This document shows positions 56,048-64,000 of a DNA stretch of 64,000 nucleotides, piece by piece (the stretch's first letter is position 1; every line of letters begins with the position of its first letter). Where the stretch lies: NCBI RefSeq assembly GCF_008033235.1, contig NZ_CP042432.1, forward strand, positions 3,534,001 through 3,598,000. Direction: 5' to 3'. The position numbers and the translations under genes are program-made. The notes beneath the pieces were generated by a model. It did not search any database, had not been told where the DNA came from, and saw nothing but the letters and a program-made list of their open reading frames with translations. Source of the DNA: Anseongella ginsenosidimutans (GTDB taxonomy: Bacteria > Bacteroidota > Bacteroidia > Sphingobacteriales > Sphingobacteriaceae).

Positions 56048-58093
56048 CTATCGCCTGGCCCTGGTCCCGGAACGCGGCAGTCCCAGTCCTTCCGGCGCCA
56101 CTTTGATCTCATTAAAGGAACGGCTCTCAAGGAATTTCACAAGCTTCACTGCACGTTCACCTCTTTCCTTGACCTTTCGCCAGTTATCTTCGATATAAAA
56201 CACCGGGATAGTCGTTTCATTATCTTCACTGTTCCCGCTGACAAACCCTACCGGCACCTCTTTATAAGAAAATAACTCATTGGTACGCTCGGTTTCGGTA
56301 AAGAACGGAAATCCTTTATCCGACGCATTGTTATCGCGGATAAAAGCCAAAGCGGACCAATGCTCCACCATCTGCACAAAGCTGTTGATCCCCCTCGCAT
56401 AGTTCATCTGCTGTCCTGCAGGCAAATGTGACATTATCTGCGCTCCCAGCGTAAAATCTCCCGTCAGCACATCCCACGGACTTTGAGGCGGCCACCAGTA
56501 AGCGTAGTAAGTTGGAGGCAGGGGAATAGGATTCGCACTATTTGTTTTATTTTGAGAGGGATTCGTAAAATTAACATACTGAATCGTACACTGGAAGAAA
56601 TCAGCCTGCCAGGGACAAGCCATCCGCTTCGTAAGGTCCCCCGGTTCACATCCCCCGCCTTCGCTTTCATCACGTGAAGGTGTAAGCCCTGTATGCTGAT
56701 AACCTCCCGGCCCTCTTTCGTCCAGTATCCTGAAAGGCCCTGCATAAATCTCCTTATTCTGCAAGCTCCAGGTCACTTCAATGCCCGGGCACATGGGCAA
56801 GCCCACGCAATTCCCTACGCTGGCCATATCTTCCGGACTCACAGGATAAGGCTGAAAATCCGGGTCGCTGACAAAAATCCCTTTCGCCCACTGCCCCAGC
56901 AGGAAATACTGCGTATCGTTCAGCGCAAGAAACTTCACGATATTCATATTGCTCACGGAGTTACTTCCCGAATTCAGGGGCAGCATAGGAAAGATATCCG
57001 GACCATTTTCCCTGAACAACTGTTCCTGCGGCTGGTCAGGCGACGGATTTGATTTATCATTAGGCTGCCGGAAATAAGAAAAATAATTCTCCCGGTTATT
57101 CCTGTTAGCCTCGCTATTATCCGAAAAGTCGAAAATATTGGAGGTAAAAGCCAGCATCGGCTGGATATTCGCCACCCACTGATAACGTCCCAGCCGCGTA
57201 ATAATGGGCAAAATGTCCCGCTGGTAATTCGCGGTATACGACTCATTGAAACTCCCGTTCGAAAACATCTCCGGCACAAGATTAAAATACCGTATACCCA
57301 CATCAAGCATGGTATCGCTCAAAGCAGAAATATTCACAATTTCCGGCGCATAATCCGGAGACCCAACGATCACCCAGGCCTGCATGGATACCGAAGGAGA
57401 ACCATCATTGAAAGTAACCGTACAGTAAACCGGGCCATCGGATATATCATCATGCCAGGTATCCGATCCGCCATAGCTGGTCAGCGGCTTGTTACCGCCT
57501 GCATGTCCGTAGCCGCCCAACACAATCAGCCGACCCTGGTCATCCGTCAAAAGATCACCCAAGGTTTTAACAGGAGACCCATGGTCAACCTTTTCAGGAG
57601 GAAACTGAGCCGGATAACCCGACGGCACATTATGCGCATCAAAGGGAACCGATTGCCGGGGCCCCGTAACCGATCTGGGCCCCGGATCAACGATCAGCGT
57701 TTGCCGGTCATCACCCGCAACATTCGGATTCCGCAAAGCGACGTTCCTGTTAGTATAACTATTTTGAGAACCATACAGTAAGTTCCCTTCCAGCTCACTA
57801 TATTGATACCAGGCCGCTTTTTTATTGGCCAGATGCACCGTCCACTGAATAGAAGCCACATTAGGCGAATCCAAAGTAAGCTCCGTACCGTCTTCGTGAA
57901 AAATCTTAAAAGGCTGCCCCTGCCGCCGCACCTGCCCCGCCTCATCTTTAAACTTCCTGACCGGCCCCTGCTGGTTCCCATACTGGTCGGCTTCATAAGG
58001 CAAGCCGCCAATCGAGTCAGGAGAAAGACAAAACTGCCCACGACTGTTCCCCAGCCGGGCAACCCCAATTGAGGGCTTAATAGTTAAATTCAT
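56048..58093 (-). CDS. LodA/GoxA-like cysteine tryptophylquinone oxidase
   Basis: A 681-residue protein with the LodA-like start (TIKPSIGVARLGNS), VLGGYGHAGGNK, and a conserved segment GDLTKRMACPWQADFFQC followed by YYAYWWPPQSPWDVLTGDF. Known LodA is an L-lysine epsilon-oxidase and GoxA a glycine oxidase; both make H2O2 and carry a Cys-Trp quinone made by the LodB-type partner. Candidate cofactor residues here are Cys502 (or Cys493) and Trp534, spaced more closely than I recall in LodA. No signal peptide is visible. Substrate is unknown. The ATG at 58093 is preferred over one at 58144. Confidence 0.85.
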   Translation of the reverse strand: MNLTIKPSIGVARLGNSRGQFCLSPDSIGGLPYEADQYGNQQGPVRKFKDEAGQVRRQGQPFKIFHEDGTELTLDSPNVASIQWTVHLANKKAAWYQYSELEGNLLYGSQNSYTNRNVALRNPNVAGDDRQTLIVDPGPRSVTGPRQSVPFDAHNVPSGYPAQFPPEKVDHGSPVKTLGDLLTDDQGRLIVLGGYGHAGGNKPLTSYGGSDTWHDDISDGPVYCTVTFNDGSPSVSMQAWVIVGSPDYAPEIVNISALSDTMLDVGIRYFNLVPEMFSNGSFNESYTANYQRDILPIITRLGRYQWVANIQPMLAFTSNIFDFSDNSEANRNNRENYFSYFRQPNDKSNPSPDQPQEQLFRENGPDIFPMLPLNSGSNSVSNMNIVKFLALNDTQYFLLGQWAKGIFVSDPDFQPYPVSPEDMASVGNCVGLPMCPGIEVTWSLQNKEIYAGPFRILDERGPGGYQHTGLTPSRDESEGGGCEPGDLTKRMACPWQADFFQCTIQYVNFTNPSQNKTNSANPIPLPPTYYAYWWPPQSPWDVLTGDFTLGAQIMSHLPAGQQMNYARGINSFVQMVEHWSALAFIRDNNASDKGFPFFTETERTNELFSYKEVPVGFVSGNSEDNETTIPVFYIEDNWRKVKERGERAVKLVKFLESRSFNEIKVAPEGLGLPRSGTRARR

Positions 58094-58462
58094 AGTATTA
58101 AATATTAAAGGTTTACATTTTGACAGATGAACATTCGTAAGCAAGACGTTGCAGAGAAATCATAGGAATAAATTCAAGGTTAAGCGTTTATTAAGTATCA
58201 AGGTAGCAATATAAGTTATTCTTTATTTATAACAAAATTTTAGGCAATAAATTTGCGTTTTATGGATTTCCTTATACTTAGTAAACTTGCATTTACTGCC
58301 TGGTTCACAAACAAGTAGCGCCGCCTTAGGATAAGCGGTTGCCGCCCAGATATTCGTCCTTCGAAAATCTCCATTTTGGGTCAGTTGAATTCCCGCTAAG
58401 CCCCTCCTCTTCCAGCCCGCTTAACCCCTCACAGCAAGTCCGGAAAAATTTGCATTTAACAA
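58094..58462. other. Gene-free region upstream of the LodA-like gene
   Basis: An AT-rich stretch at about 58140-58300 contains a minus-strand promoter candidate. The rest has no convincing open frame or repeat, and no other RNA gene was seen. Confidence 0.6.
58206..58236 (-). promoter_or_regulatory. Candidate promoter of the LodA/LodB-like pair
   Basis: Minus-strand TTTG (plus 58233-58236), 19 bp, then TATATTGC (plus 58206-58213), a partial TAnnTTTG match. The leader would be about 105 nt. Confidence 0.4.
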
Positions 58463-58493
58463 TTGGGGATAACACTCAGGTTTTGTACTTTTG
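58463..58493 (+). promoter_or_regulatory. tRNA-Ser promoter
   Basis: TTG at 58463-58465, 20 bp, then TACTTTTG at 58486-58493, an exact TAnnTTTG match, 30 bp before the tRNA 5' end. Confidence 0.65.
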
Positions 58494-58523
58494 CGCCTGC
58501 CCGCAGAAAAGCAGACCCAAACC

Positions 58524-58611
58524 GGAGAGGTGGCAGAGTGGTCGAATGCGGCGGTCTTGAAAACCGTTGAGGGTAACACCTCCGGGGGTTCGAATCCCTC
58601 CCTCTCCGCCA
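58524..58611 (+). tRNA. tRNA-Ser (anticodon UGA)
   Basis: An 88-nt class II tRNA with a long variable arm. Acceptor GGAGAGG pairs with CCTCTCC (58601-58607), the anticodon loop CTTGAAA gives TGA, the T-arm is GGGGTTCGAATCCC, and CCA is encoded at 58609-58611. It reads UCA-type serine codons. Confidence 0.97.
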
Positions 58612-58624
58612 AGCATCAATTTTT

Positions 58625-58651
58625 CCCCGCCACCGGCGGGGTTTTTTATTT
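58625..58651 (+). terminator. tRNA-Ser terminator
   Basis: CCCCGCC (58625-58631) pairs with GGCGGGG (58635-58641), loop ACC, followed by TTTTTTATTTTT. Confidence 0.92.
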
Positions 58652-59036
58652 TTGGAGCGTTGGCGAAGCGTGCTTCGACAAAAGCGGAAAAAATAAAAAA
58701 GAAGAGAGCGGCAGCGAACGAAAAATTGATTGCTTGAACCGCCTCCCCACTTAGGGATCAATGAAGGCGAGCGAAGCGATGCCGGAATTAATCCCGCCCA
58801 CCCAAAGCCGGTTTTTGCCGGAGAACCCCTGGATTAATGCCGGCGTGGATGGCGATACTAGGAATCTTAAGAAACTCGAAGTCGTTAATAAGGCGTACAG
58901 GTCGTATCGGTGAACGAATTCCAGAATTTCCGAATGTACGGTGCCCCTCCCCCTTCTTCGCCCGGAACCTGCTTGGCACCTGATGCGCTCATTGCACTTG
59001 GTACTCCAATGCATACAGATAATGTTCTTAGAACAC
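58652..59036. other. Gene-free region between tRNA-Ser and the glycosidase
   Basis: Minus-strand open frames of 60-97 codons run through it, but none shows a family signature or a good start. The segment has unremarkable composition and a few GCGAAGC-type short palindromes (for example near 58663 and 58775). It could be a decayed gene next to a tRNA. Confidence 0.4.
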
Positions 59037-61214
59037 CTACTCAACCGTCAGCCAGGTGTATCCTTTACCGGGAATAGTCACCTGGATACCCACCGTGTAA
59101 TTTCTGTCCAGGGAATAAACCCGGGAAGGGCCTTCCTCCACGCGGACGGCGGCCGTTTTCGTTAAGCCGGTGTAATACAAGGGAAGGTGGATTGTCTGGC
59201 TTATTTCGGTGTCCAGCGGATTGTACAGCATGACAAGGCCTTTCGTTGCCAGGTTCGGATCAACATGCATGATGCCGTCCCAGTCGCGTCCGTCGGGCCG
59301 GCGCAGATGGATAATGTCGGCGTTGAGGATATCCCGGTATTTCTTGTACCAGCTGACCACTTCTTTCACCAGCTGTTTGGTTTCTTCGGAATCATAAAGA
59401 CGGGGACCGCGATAGCAGGCCTGTACGCCGGCACCGTAGTATTGCATCATCAGTTGCTCGTAGGCGTCCAGGTGTTCTTTGAGGGGTTCCAGCGTAGCCG
59501 CGGCGCCTCCACCGTGGTATTGAGTGAGCGGTACAAACCCCCAGCCCATCGAGGGGGTCTTTTCCCAGGTGCCGTCGTAAATGTTCTGGCGGTTGAGGAT
59601 GATCTGCTGGGCGCGCGGCAGCGAGAAGTTTACTTCACGGTAACCGAGTGCAATTTTATGTGTCCCATCCAGAAAATACCAGTCTGGCGCGTTGATGTAA
59701 ACACCTCGTTCATTCAACCAGTGGTACAGCCCTTTTTGCAATTCCATCTGCTTCCACTGAGAGTCTTGCAGACCCTGGTGGCCCGGATGGGAGGCAGAAG
59801 CGCAGACGTCACCCGGATAGGGGCCGTCATTTTCGAAAATATCAAAGCCGGTTTCCTCGAAAAAGTATTTAAGCTTTTCAAGGTAATCCAATCCCCACTG
59901 ACTCCCCAGGCACGGCGCATTGCCAAAAAAGGCGCCGCCTGGTTTACCGGTTTTTGGATCGATCACGTCAGTCTCGGGGCCGATGCTACGGCTGGAGAAC
60001 AGGGAATACCCACCCAGCAAAACACCCCTTTCATGTGCATATTCGGCCAGATCCCGGTATTTTTGGATGTTAGCGGCAGATGTATCTTCCATATTCAGCC
60101 CGCTGCCAAAACTTAAAATAATTCCTTCATAACCGGTTTCGGCACACTGATCAACGGCAGCCCGCACCTGGGCGGGCTCGGTGCTGACCAAATGCATGAA
60201 AATGGGATTTTGTGTGATCCAGGGAGCAATCGTGCGATACATCTTACGACGTGCCAGCCCGTTGCGCTCGCGATCGTAACTGTCAAGCAACAGTTCATAG
60301 GTACGGATGGAATGAAAGACTTCGCCAGGATCAAGTGTAATACCGATGCCTCTGCCGGGATAAACTTCCAGCAGACAAGGCGTTTCGTAATTATAATTTA
60401 CCTGCGAGGTATAGGTGCTGTCCGTTTTCCAGTGGGTGGTTTGGTCGCTCAGGTCGGCGCGCATGGCATTGTTGAATGCAAAATTGCTTTCTATATAAAT
60501 GCCGTGCGGCTTTGCCATTTCCTCAGGGCTTCCAACAACGGCCGACTCTTCTTCAGGAGTAGCCAGTATTTCATTTACCACCTGGTCGATCTTTAAATGC
60601 GTTGAACCGCCGTTTTCAATACTCAGCCGCTTGGCGATCAGCGGCAGGCCGTCGTATATCGCATAATAAACCTTTACAATGATATCCTTTAATTCCGGCA
60701 GCCCTGAACGATAGCTAAAGATCAGTACTTTTCCACTACGCTGATCTTTATTGCCTGTCCACGTCCCGGGCTTCCATTCGATATTGGGTTGTATATCCTT
60801 TAGCTCGTGGGAGACATACTGGAAATCTGCTTCGCGGCCTTTGAGTTCATCCAGCCATTCGGGCAAGAAATAAGCATTTTCCTTTTGCCCGTACAAGCCG
60901 CCAACATTATAGGTTTTCCCGTTCAGGACCAGCCTGGCCTCGGCTTTAACGGCACGAAGCAGTTGCTCGCCTGAAGTCAGGTTTTTATAATCGAAACATA
61001 CCAGGTTTGGCCCGCGGTAGAAACTGCGGCTTAGCAAACCGTTGGTAAGCGTCAACGTCTTTCCATTTTCTTCCAGCCGGGCAGCGGCAGGTGATTTCCC
61101 AAGCAGCCAATCGCTTTTTGTAATGGCAGGCACCATGTATTGGGCAACTGCCGGAAAACACTGGCTAAGGCCAGTAAGAAGTACAAAAACGAAAAATATA
61201 TCAATTCTTTTCAT
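59037..61214 (-). CDS. Secreted clan GH-D-like (alpha-galactosidase-type) glycosidase
   Basis: A 725-residue protein with a signal peptide (IFFVFVLLTGLSQCFPAVAQ). An N-terminal beta-sandwich (about 30-320) is followed by a TIM barrel with GYEGIILSFGSGLNMEDTSA, GVLLGGYSLFSSR, TGFDIFENDGPYPGDVCASA (the Asp is a candidate nucleophile) and GYREVNFSLPRAQQIILNRQ. A final beta domain closes it. The layout resembles GH36/GH27-type alpha-galactosidases, but I am not certain of the family. It likely acts in the periplasm on a plant-type glycan. The start is the ATG at 61214. Confidence 0.75.
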   Translation of the reverse strand: MKRIDIFFVFVLLTGLSQCFPAVAQYMVPAITKSDWLLGKSPAAARLEENGKTLTLTNGLLSRSFYRGPNLVCFDYKNLTSGEQLLRAVKAEARLVLNGKTYNVGGLYGQKENAYFLPEWLDELKGREADFQYVSHELKDIQPNIEWKPGTWTGNKDQRSGKVLIFSYRSGLPELKDIIVKVYYAIYDGLPLIAKRLSIENGGSTHLKIDQVVNEILATPEEESAVVGSPEEMAKPHGIYIESNFAFNNAMRADLSDQTTHWKTDSTYTSQVNYNYETPCLLEVYPGRGIGITLDPGEVFHSIRTYELLLDSYDRERNGLARRKMYRTIAPWITQNPIFMHLVSTEPAQVRAAVDQCAETGYEGIILSFGSGLNMEDTSAANIQKYRDLAEYAHERGVLLGGYSLFSSRSIGPETDVIDPKTGKPGGAFFGNAPCLGSQWGLDYLEKLKYFFEETGFDIFENDGPYPGDVCASASHPGHQGLQDSQWKQMELQKGLYHWLNERGVYINAPDWYFLDGTHKIALGYREVNFSLPRAQQIILNRQNIYDGTWEKTPSMGWGFVPLTQYHGGGAAATLEPLKEHLDAYEQLMMQYYGAGVQACYRGPRLYDSEETKQLVKEVVSWYKKYRDILNADIIHLRRPDGRDWDGIMHVDPNLATKGLVMLYNPLDTEISQTIHLPLYYTGLTKTAAVRVEEGPSRVYSLDRNYTVGIQVTIPGKGYTWLTVE

Positions 61215-61266
61215 GTTTAAGCCCTTAGCAGCGAACAGGAAATCAGGTAAGCTCGTCAAAGCAAGT

Positions 61267-62136
61267 TTAGTCTAAATGCCCGAATTTTCCTAGATTATAA
61301 TCCAGGATCGCTTGCTTGATCTCTTCTTCCGTGTTCATTACAAAAGGCCCGTAACTAACTACCGGCTCGTTAATCGGCTCGCCGCTTAGCAACAAGACGA
61401 CGCTTTCATTCCCTGCCTTGATGGCAATCTCCTCGCCTTCGTTCTTAAATAATACGAAACTATGTTCGGCAACCTTCGTATCGTTCACCAGAACGTCCCC
61501 GTTAATAACCAACAGCGCGGTATTGTGGTCCGGGCTGATCCGGGCAGTAAATTCACCGCCGGCGGCCAGCCGGATGTCAAACAGATTGACCGGCGTATAG
61601 GTGTCGGCCGGGCCTTTTACGCCTTCTGCTTCACCGGCGATCACGTTCACTACTCCGCCGTCTTCGCTCAGGACCAGCTTTCCCATCCGATCAGCGGTCA
61701 AAGTTTGATAATGAGGAGGAACGGATTTATCGATCTTGGGAAGATTAACCCACAGCTGCACCATTTCAAACGCCCCCCCTGTCCTGGAAAACGTTTCCTC
61801 ATGGTATTCCTTATGAAGGATCCCGCTCCCTGCCGTCATCCATTGTACGTCTCCCGGGCGAATTATCCCGGTGTTTCCGGCACTATCATGATGGGCTACA
61901 CTACCCTTATAGGCGATGGTAACGGTTTCAAACCCCTTGTGAGGATGAGCATCAACTCCACGAACATGTTCAGAAGGACCGAAATCATGTTCCGCGTTAA
62001 AGTCAAGCAACAGAAAAGGGCTGATTCTCCGCTGGCTGATGCCTCCGCGTGGAATGTAATTGAATACCCGGAATCCGTTGCCGACCATACCCGGGTTGGC
62101 CGGCTTGCTCAAAATATTTTCAATTGCCTTTTTCAT
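61267..62136 (-). CDS. Pirin family protein
   Basis: A 289-residue bicupin with the N-terminal metal site RGVDAHPHKGFETVTIAYKG and GSGILHKEYHEETFSRTGG (His and Glu ligands) and a C-terminal second cupin (LLLSGEPINEPVVSYGPFVM). Some bacterial pirins are quercetinases or metabolic regulators; the role here is unknown. It lies downstream of none of the genes above in an obvious operon. Confidence 0.93.
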   Translation of the reverse strand: MKKAIENILSKPANPGMVGNGFRVFNYIPRGGISQRRISPFLLLDFNAEHDFGPSEHVRGVDAHPHKGFETVTIAYKGSVAHHDSAGNTGIIRPGDVQWMTAGSGILHKEYHEETFSRTGGAFEMVQLWVNLPKIDKSVPPHYQTLTADRMGKLVLSEDGGVVNVIAGEAEGVKGPADTYTPVNLFDIRLAAGGEFTARISPDHNTALLVINGDVLVNDTKVAEHSFVLFKNEGEEIAIKAGNESVVLLLSGEPINEPVVSYGPFVMNTEEEIKQAILDYNLGKFGHLD

Positions 62137-62390
62137 AATTTACCTTTCTTTTCACAAATGTATAGATAAGGATAAGCCACCCGGTTAACCTAAGTTAAGA
62201 AAAGTGATCATGATATTCAGCGATCCTCGTGAACAGATTAAGAAAGGTGCTTGATGATCTGCCCGACAGCTAGTAGTTATTTGAAATTTCATTAATATTG
62301 GTAAATATTGAAATCACTAGGCTCTTTTATGGGTTGTTTATCGTCATCTGATGTAAATTAACTAATTTAACCTTTAAAGTTATAGCTTCA

Positions 62391-63809
62391 ATGAAGTACT
62401 TTCGGAATGCTAACGCTATTAAAAATCTTTTTTTACTAGCCTTACTCGTACCGGCAGCTGGTACAGCGTCTTATGCCCAGAAACGCCAGCTCAAGCCGCG
62501 GATCGTTGTACTCACCGATATCGCTCCTAATGACCATGAGCCCGACGATATGGAGTCGATGGTGCGGTTGCTTGTCCATGCCGATCAGTTTGAGATTGAA
62601 GCGCTCATTGCCACCACGGGCTGGAACAATACCGGAGGAAGTGAACGTATTGACTTCATCCATGATGCGTTAAATGCATATGAAAAAGATCTGCCAAATC
62701 TAAAAAAACGGTCTGATCAGGAACGATTTACGGGCGATGAATCCAGGCAGCAAATTGGTTACTGGCCTGCTGCCGATTATTTGCGTTCGCGAACCGTGAT
62801 GGGAAGCACAAAAATGGGGATGAAATTCATTGGGGAAGGCAACGATTCAAAGGGCAGTAACCTGATCATTGAGATGGCCGACGAAAATGACGACCGCCCG
62901 ATTTGGGTTTCTGTATGGGGCGGCGCCAACACCTTTGCTCAGGCCATCTGGCGCGTGCAACAGGAACGGACACCAGAAGAGCTAAAGGCTTTTTTGAATA
63001 AATTCCGTGTTTACACAATCACGGACCAGGACAGACCATGGTCCGAAGGCGATACGGTTTCTTATGCAATAAGCGCTCATCAGTGGATACGGAAGTTCGA
63101 AGAAGACCTTTTGTTTCTTTGGTGCGAATCCGCCTGGAAACATCAAAACGGTATAGGCAGGAGTAATTGGGATGACTACGCCCTTCACATCCAAAAACAT
63201 GGCAACCTTGGCGCGATATATCCAAAATATAAATGGGGTGTTGAAGGCGACACACCGGCTTTTATGCACGTCATGCCAAATGGTTTGTCCGATCCGGATA
63301 TCCCAACGCAGGTTAGTTGGAGTGGCTATTTTGAATTTGGCTTAAGCCCCGACAACCTGACCCATTGTTACACCAATTATACCGGAGAACCTTACAACAT
63401 TGCCACGGCATATTTTAAATATTTCTATCCGGCTATTTTCAACAATTTTGCCGCACGTATGGATTGGGCCAAAGAAGGAAAGGGTAACCGCAACCCGGTT
63501 ATTATCATTAACAGGGATAAAGGCATCAGTCCCATTGAGATTGCATGCAAAACAGGAAAAAAGATAAAGCTTGATGCCTCAAAAACATTCGATCCGGATG
63601 GCGATCGATTGCGTTATAAATGGTGGGTAGTACCTGAAGCTGGTACATACTCAGAAAAGATTGAAATTTCAAATAGCGAATCAAAAATTGCTACCATTCA
63701 TATACCCTCTGACTCAGATGGAAAAAAATTTCATGTAATTTGTGAAGTGATCGATGATGGAACCCATAACCTAACCAGCTACCGCCGGATCATCTTTGAA
63801 CCAAAATAA
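62391..63809 (+). CDS. Secreted Sde182-like (DUF1593) nucleoside-hydrolase-fold protein
   Basis: A 472-residue protein with a signal peptide (NLFLLALLVPAAGTASYAQ). It has an N-terminal nucleoside-hydrolase-like domain (RIVVLTDIAPNDHEPDDMES, VSVWGGANTFAQAIWRVQQE) and a C-terminal beta domain (DASKTFDPDGDRLRYKWWVV) resembling the Sde182 carbohydrate-associated module. DUF1593 proteins are linked to polysaccharide use, which fits the neighbouring glycosidase. Catalysis is not shown. The ATG at 62391 follows an AT-rich upstream region. Confidence 0.88.
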   Translation: MKYFRNANAIKNLFLLALLVPAAGTASYAQKRQLKPRIVVLTDIAPNDHEPDDMESMVRLLVHADQFEIEALIATTGWNNTGGSERIDFIHDALNAYEKDLPNLKKRSDQERFTGDESRQQIGYWPAADYLRSRTVMGSTKMGMKFIGEGNDSKGSNLIIEMADENDDRPIWVSVWGGANTFAQAIWRVQQERTPEELKAFLNKFRVYTITDQDRPWSEGDTVSYAISAHQWIRKFEEDLLFLWCESAWKHQNGIGRSNWDDYALHIQKHGNLGAIYPKYKWGVEGDTPAFMHVMPNGLSDPDIPTQVSWSGYFEFGLSPDNLTHCYTNYTGEPYNIATAYFKYFYPAIFNNFAARMDWAKEGKGNRNPVIIINRDKGISPIEIACKTGKKIKLDASKTFDPDGDRLRYKWWVVPEAGTYSEKIEISNSESKIATIHIPSDSDGKKFHVICEVIDDGTHNLTSYRRIIFEPK

Positions 63810-64000
63810 AGCAAAAACAATGAATGATTACCGGATCTTTTGAACCGGTTAAGCATTTCTTCCGCATTGCCTGTTCCATATCCGGGAATCTGCATTCCGC
63901 AGGCCTGCATGCGGGCTTCATTTGCCTCCTAAGCGGTGATATGGTAGATGTATTGCTTTATTACGAAACAGTAAGCCTTACCCAAAAAAAAGATGCAGGA
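63810..64000. other. 3' edge of window, nothing supported
   Basis: Only a seven-codon open frame (ATG at 63820) follows the Sde182-like gene before a stop. A next gene may begin past the window. Confidence 0.4.

Noticed and set aside
58524-58611. tRNA-Ser as an integration site
   Set aside because: No duplicate of the tRNA 3' end and no integrase was found in the window.
59187-60116. 309-codon plus-strand open frame inside the glycosidase
   Set aside because: The minus-strand glycosidase has a signal peptide and family-like motifs across its length; the plus frame has none.

Overview
The window is a 64 kb piece of a Bacteroidota chromosome, probably a soil- or compost-type member of the Sphingobacteriales/Chitinophagales. 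The evidence is gene content (OMPP1/FadL porin, DUF4296, DUF4905, DUF1015 next to serC/serA, DUF1080, ThuA, an Sde182-like secreted protein), promoter elements of the Bacteroidota type (TTG/TTTG, 19-21 bp, TAnnTTTG) and the lipoprotein style. G+C looks close to 50 %. No transposase, phage, plasmid or CRISPR was found. The species is not determined.

Layout. 1-6.1 kb: outer-membrane porin (cut by the window edge), UbiD decarboxylase, fatty acid desaturase, NfeD protease. 6.1-15.2 kb: DUF4905, LysM protein, uridine kinase, mutS2, DUF4296 lipoprotein, YggS, GNAT acetyltransferase, aspartate kinase, THUMP-like methyltransferase. 15.2-18.4 kb: thrS-infC-rpmI-rplT. 18.5-32 kb: a co-directional minus-strand array with all six ebo genes (eboA-F) and a Gfo/Idh/MocA, TIM-barrel, DUF1080, ThuA, TMEM220 block directly upstream; a GH43 lipoprotein and a GntP permease sit between eboC and eboD. 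32-44 kb: LutA-like protein, UMF1 transporter, PLP decarboxylase, cupin, AraC regulator, ABC exporter, serC-serA-DUF1015, rpe, YceI. 44-54.7 kb: pnp, peroxiredoxin, secreted TIM-barrel protein, rpsO, metX with a structured leader, ddl, PASTA protein, mltG, thioesterase, YihY. 54.9-58.1 kb: a LodA/LodB-like pair, i.e. a predicted cysteine tryptophylquinone oxidase and its flavoprotein maturase. 58.5 kb: tRNA-Ser(UGA). 59-64 kb: secreted clan GH-D-like glycosidase, pirin, Sde182-like protein.

Twelve genes, including thrS, aspartate kinase and metX, are broken by a shift that one extra base restores, almost always inside a G/C or A run. In each case the repaired length is a multiple of three and gives a normal family length. 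This pattern points to homopolymer under-calling in the assembly rather than real pseudogenes, so I annotate each as one full-length CDS and give the break point.

The most interesting loci are the extended ebo/sugar-oxidation array (product unknown), the LodA/LodB-like pair, the metX leader with an intrinsic terminator about 20 nt before the start codon, and several tandem or inverted repeat elements between and inside genes.
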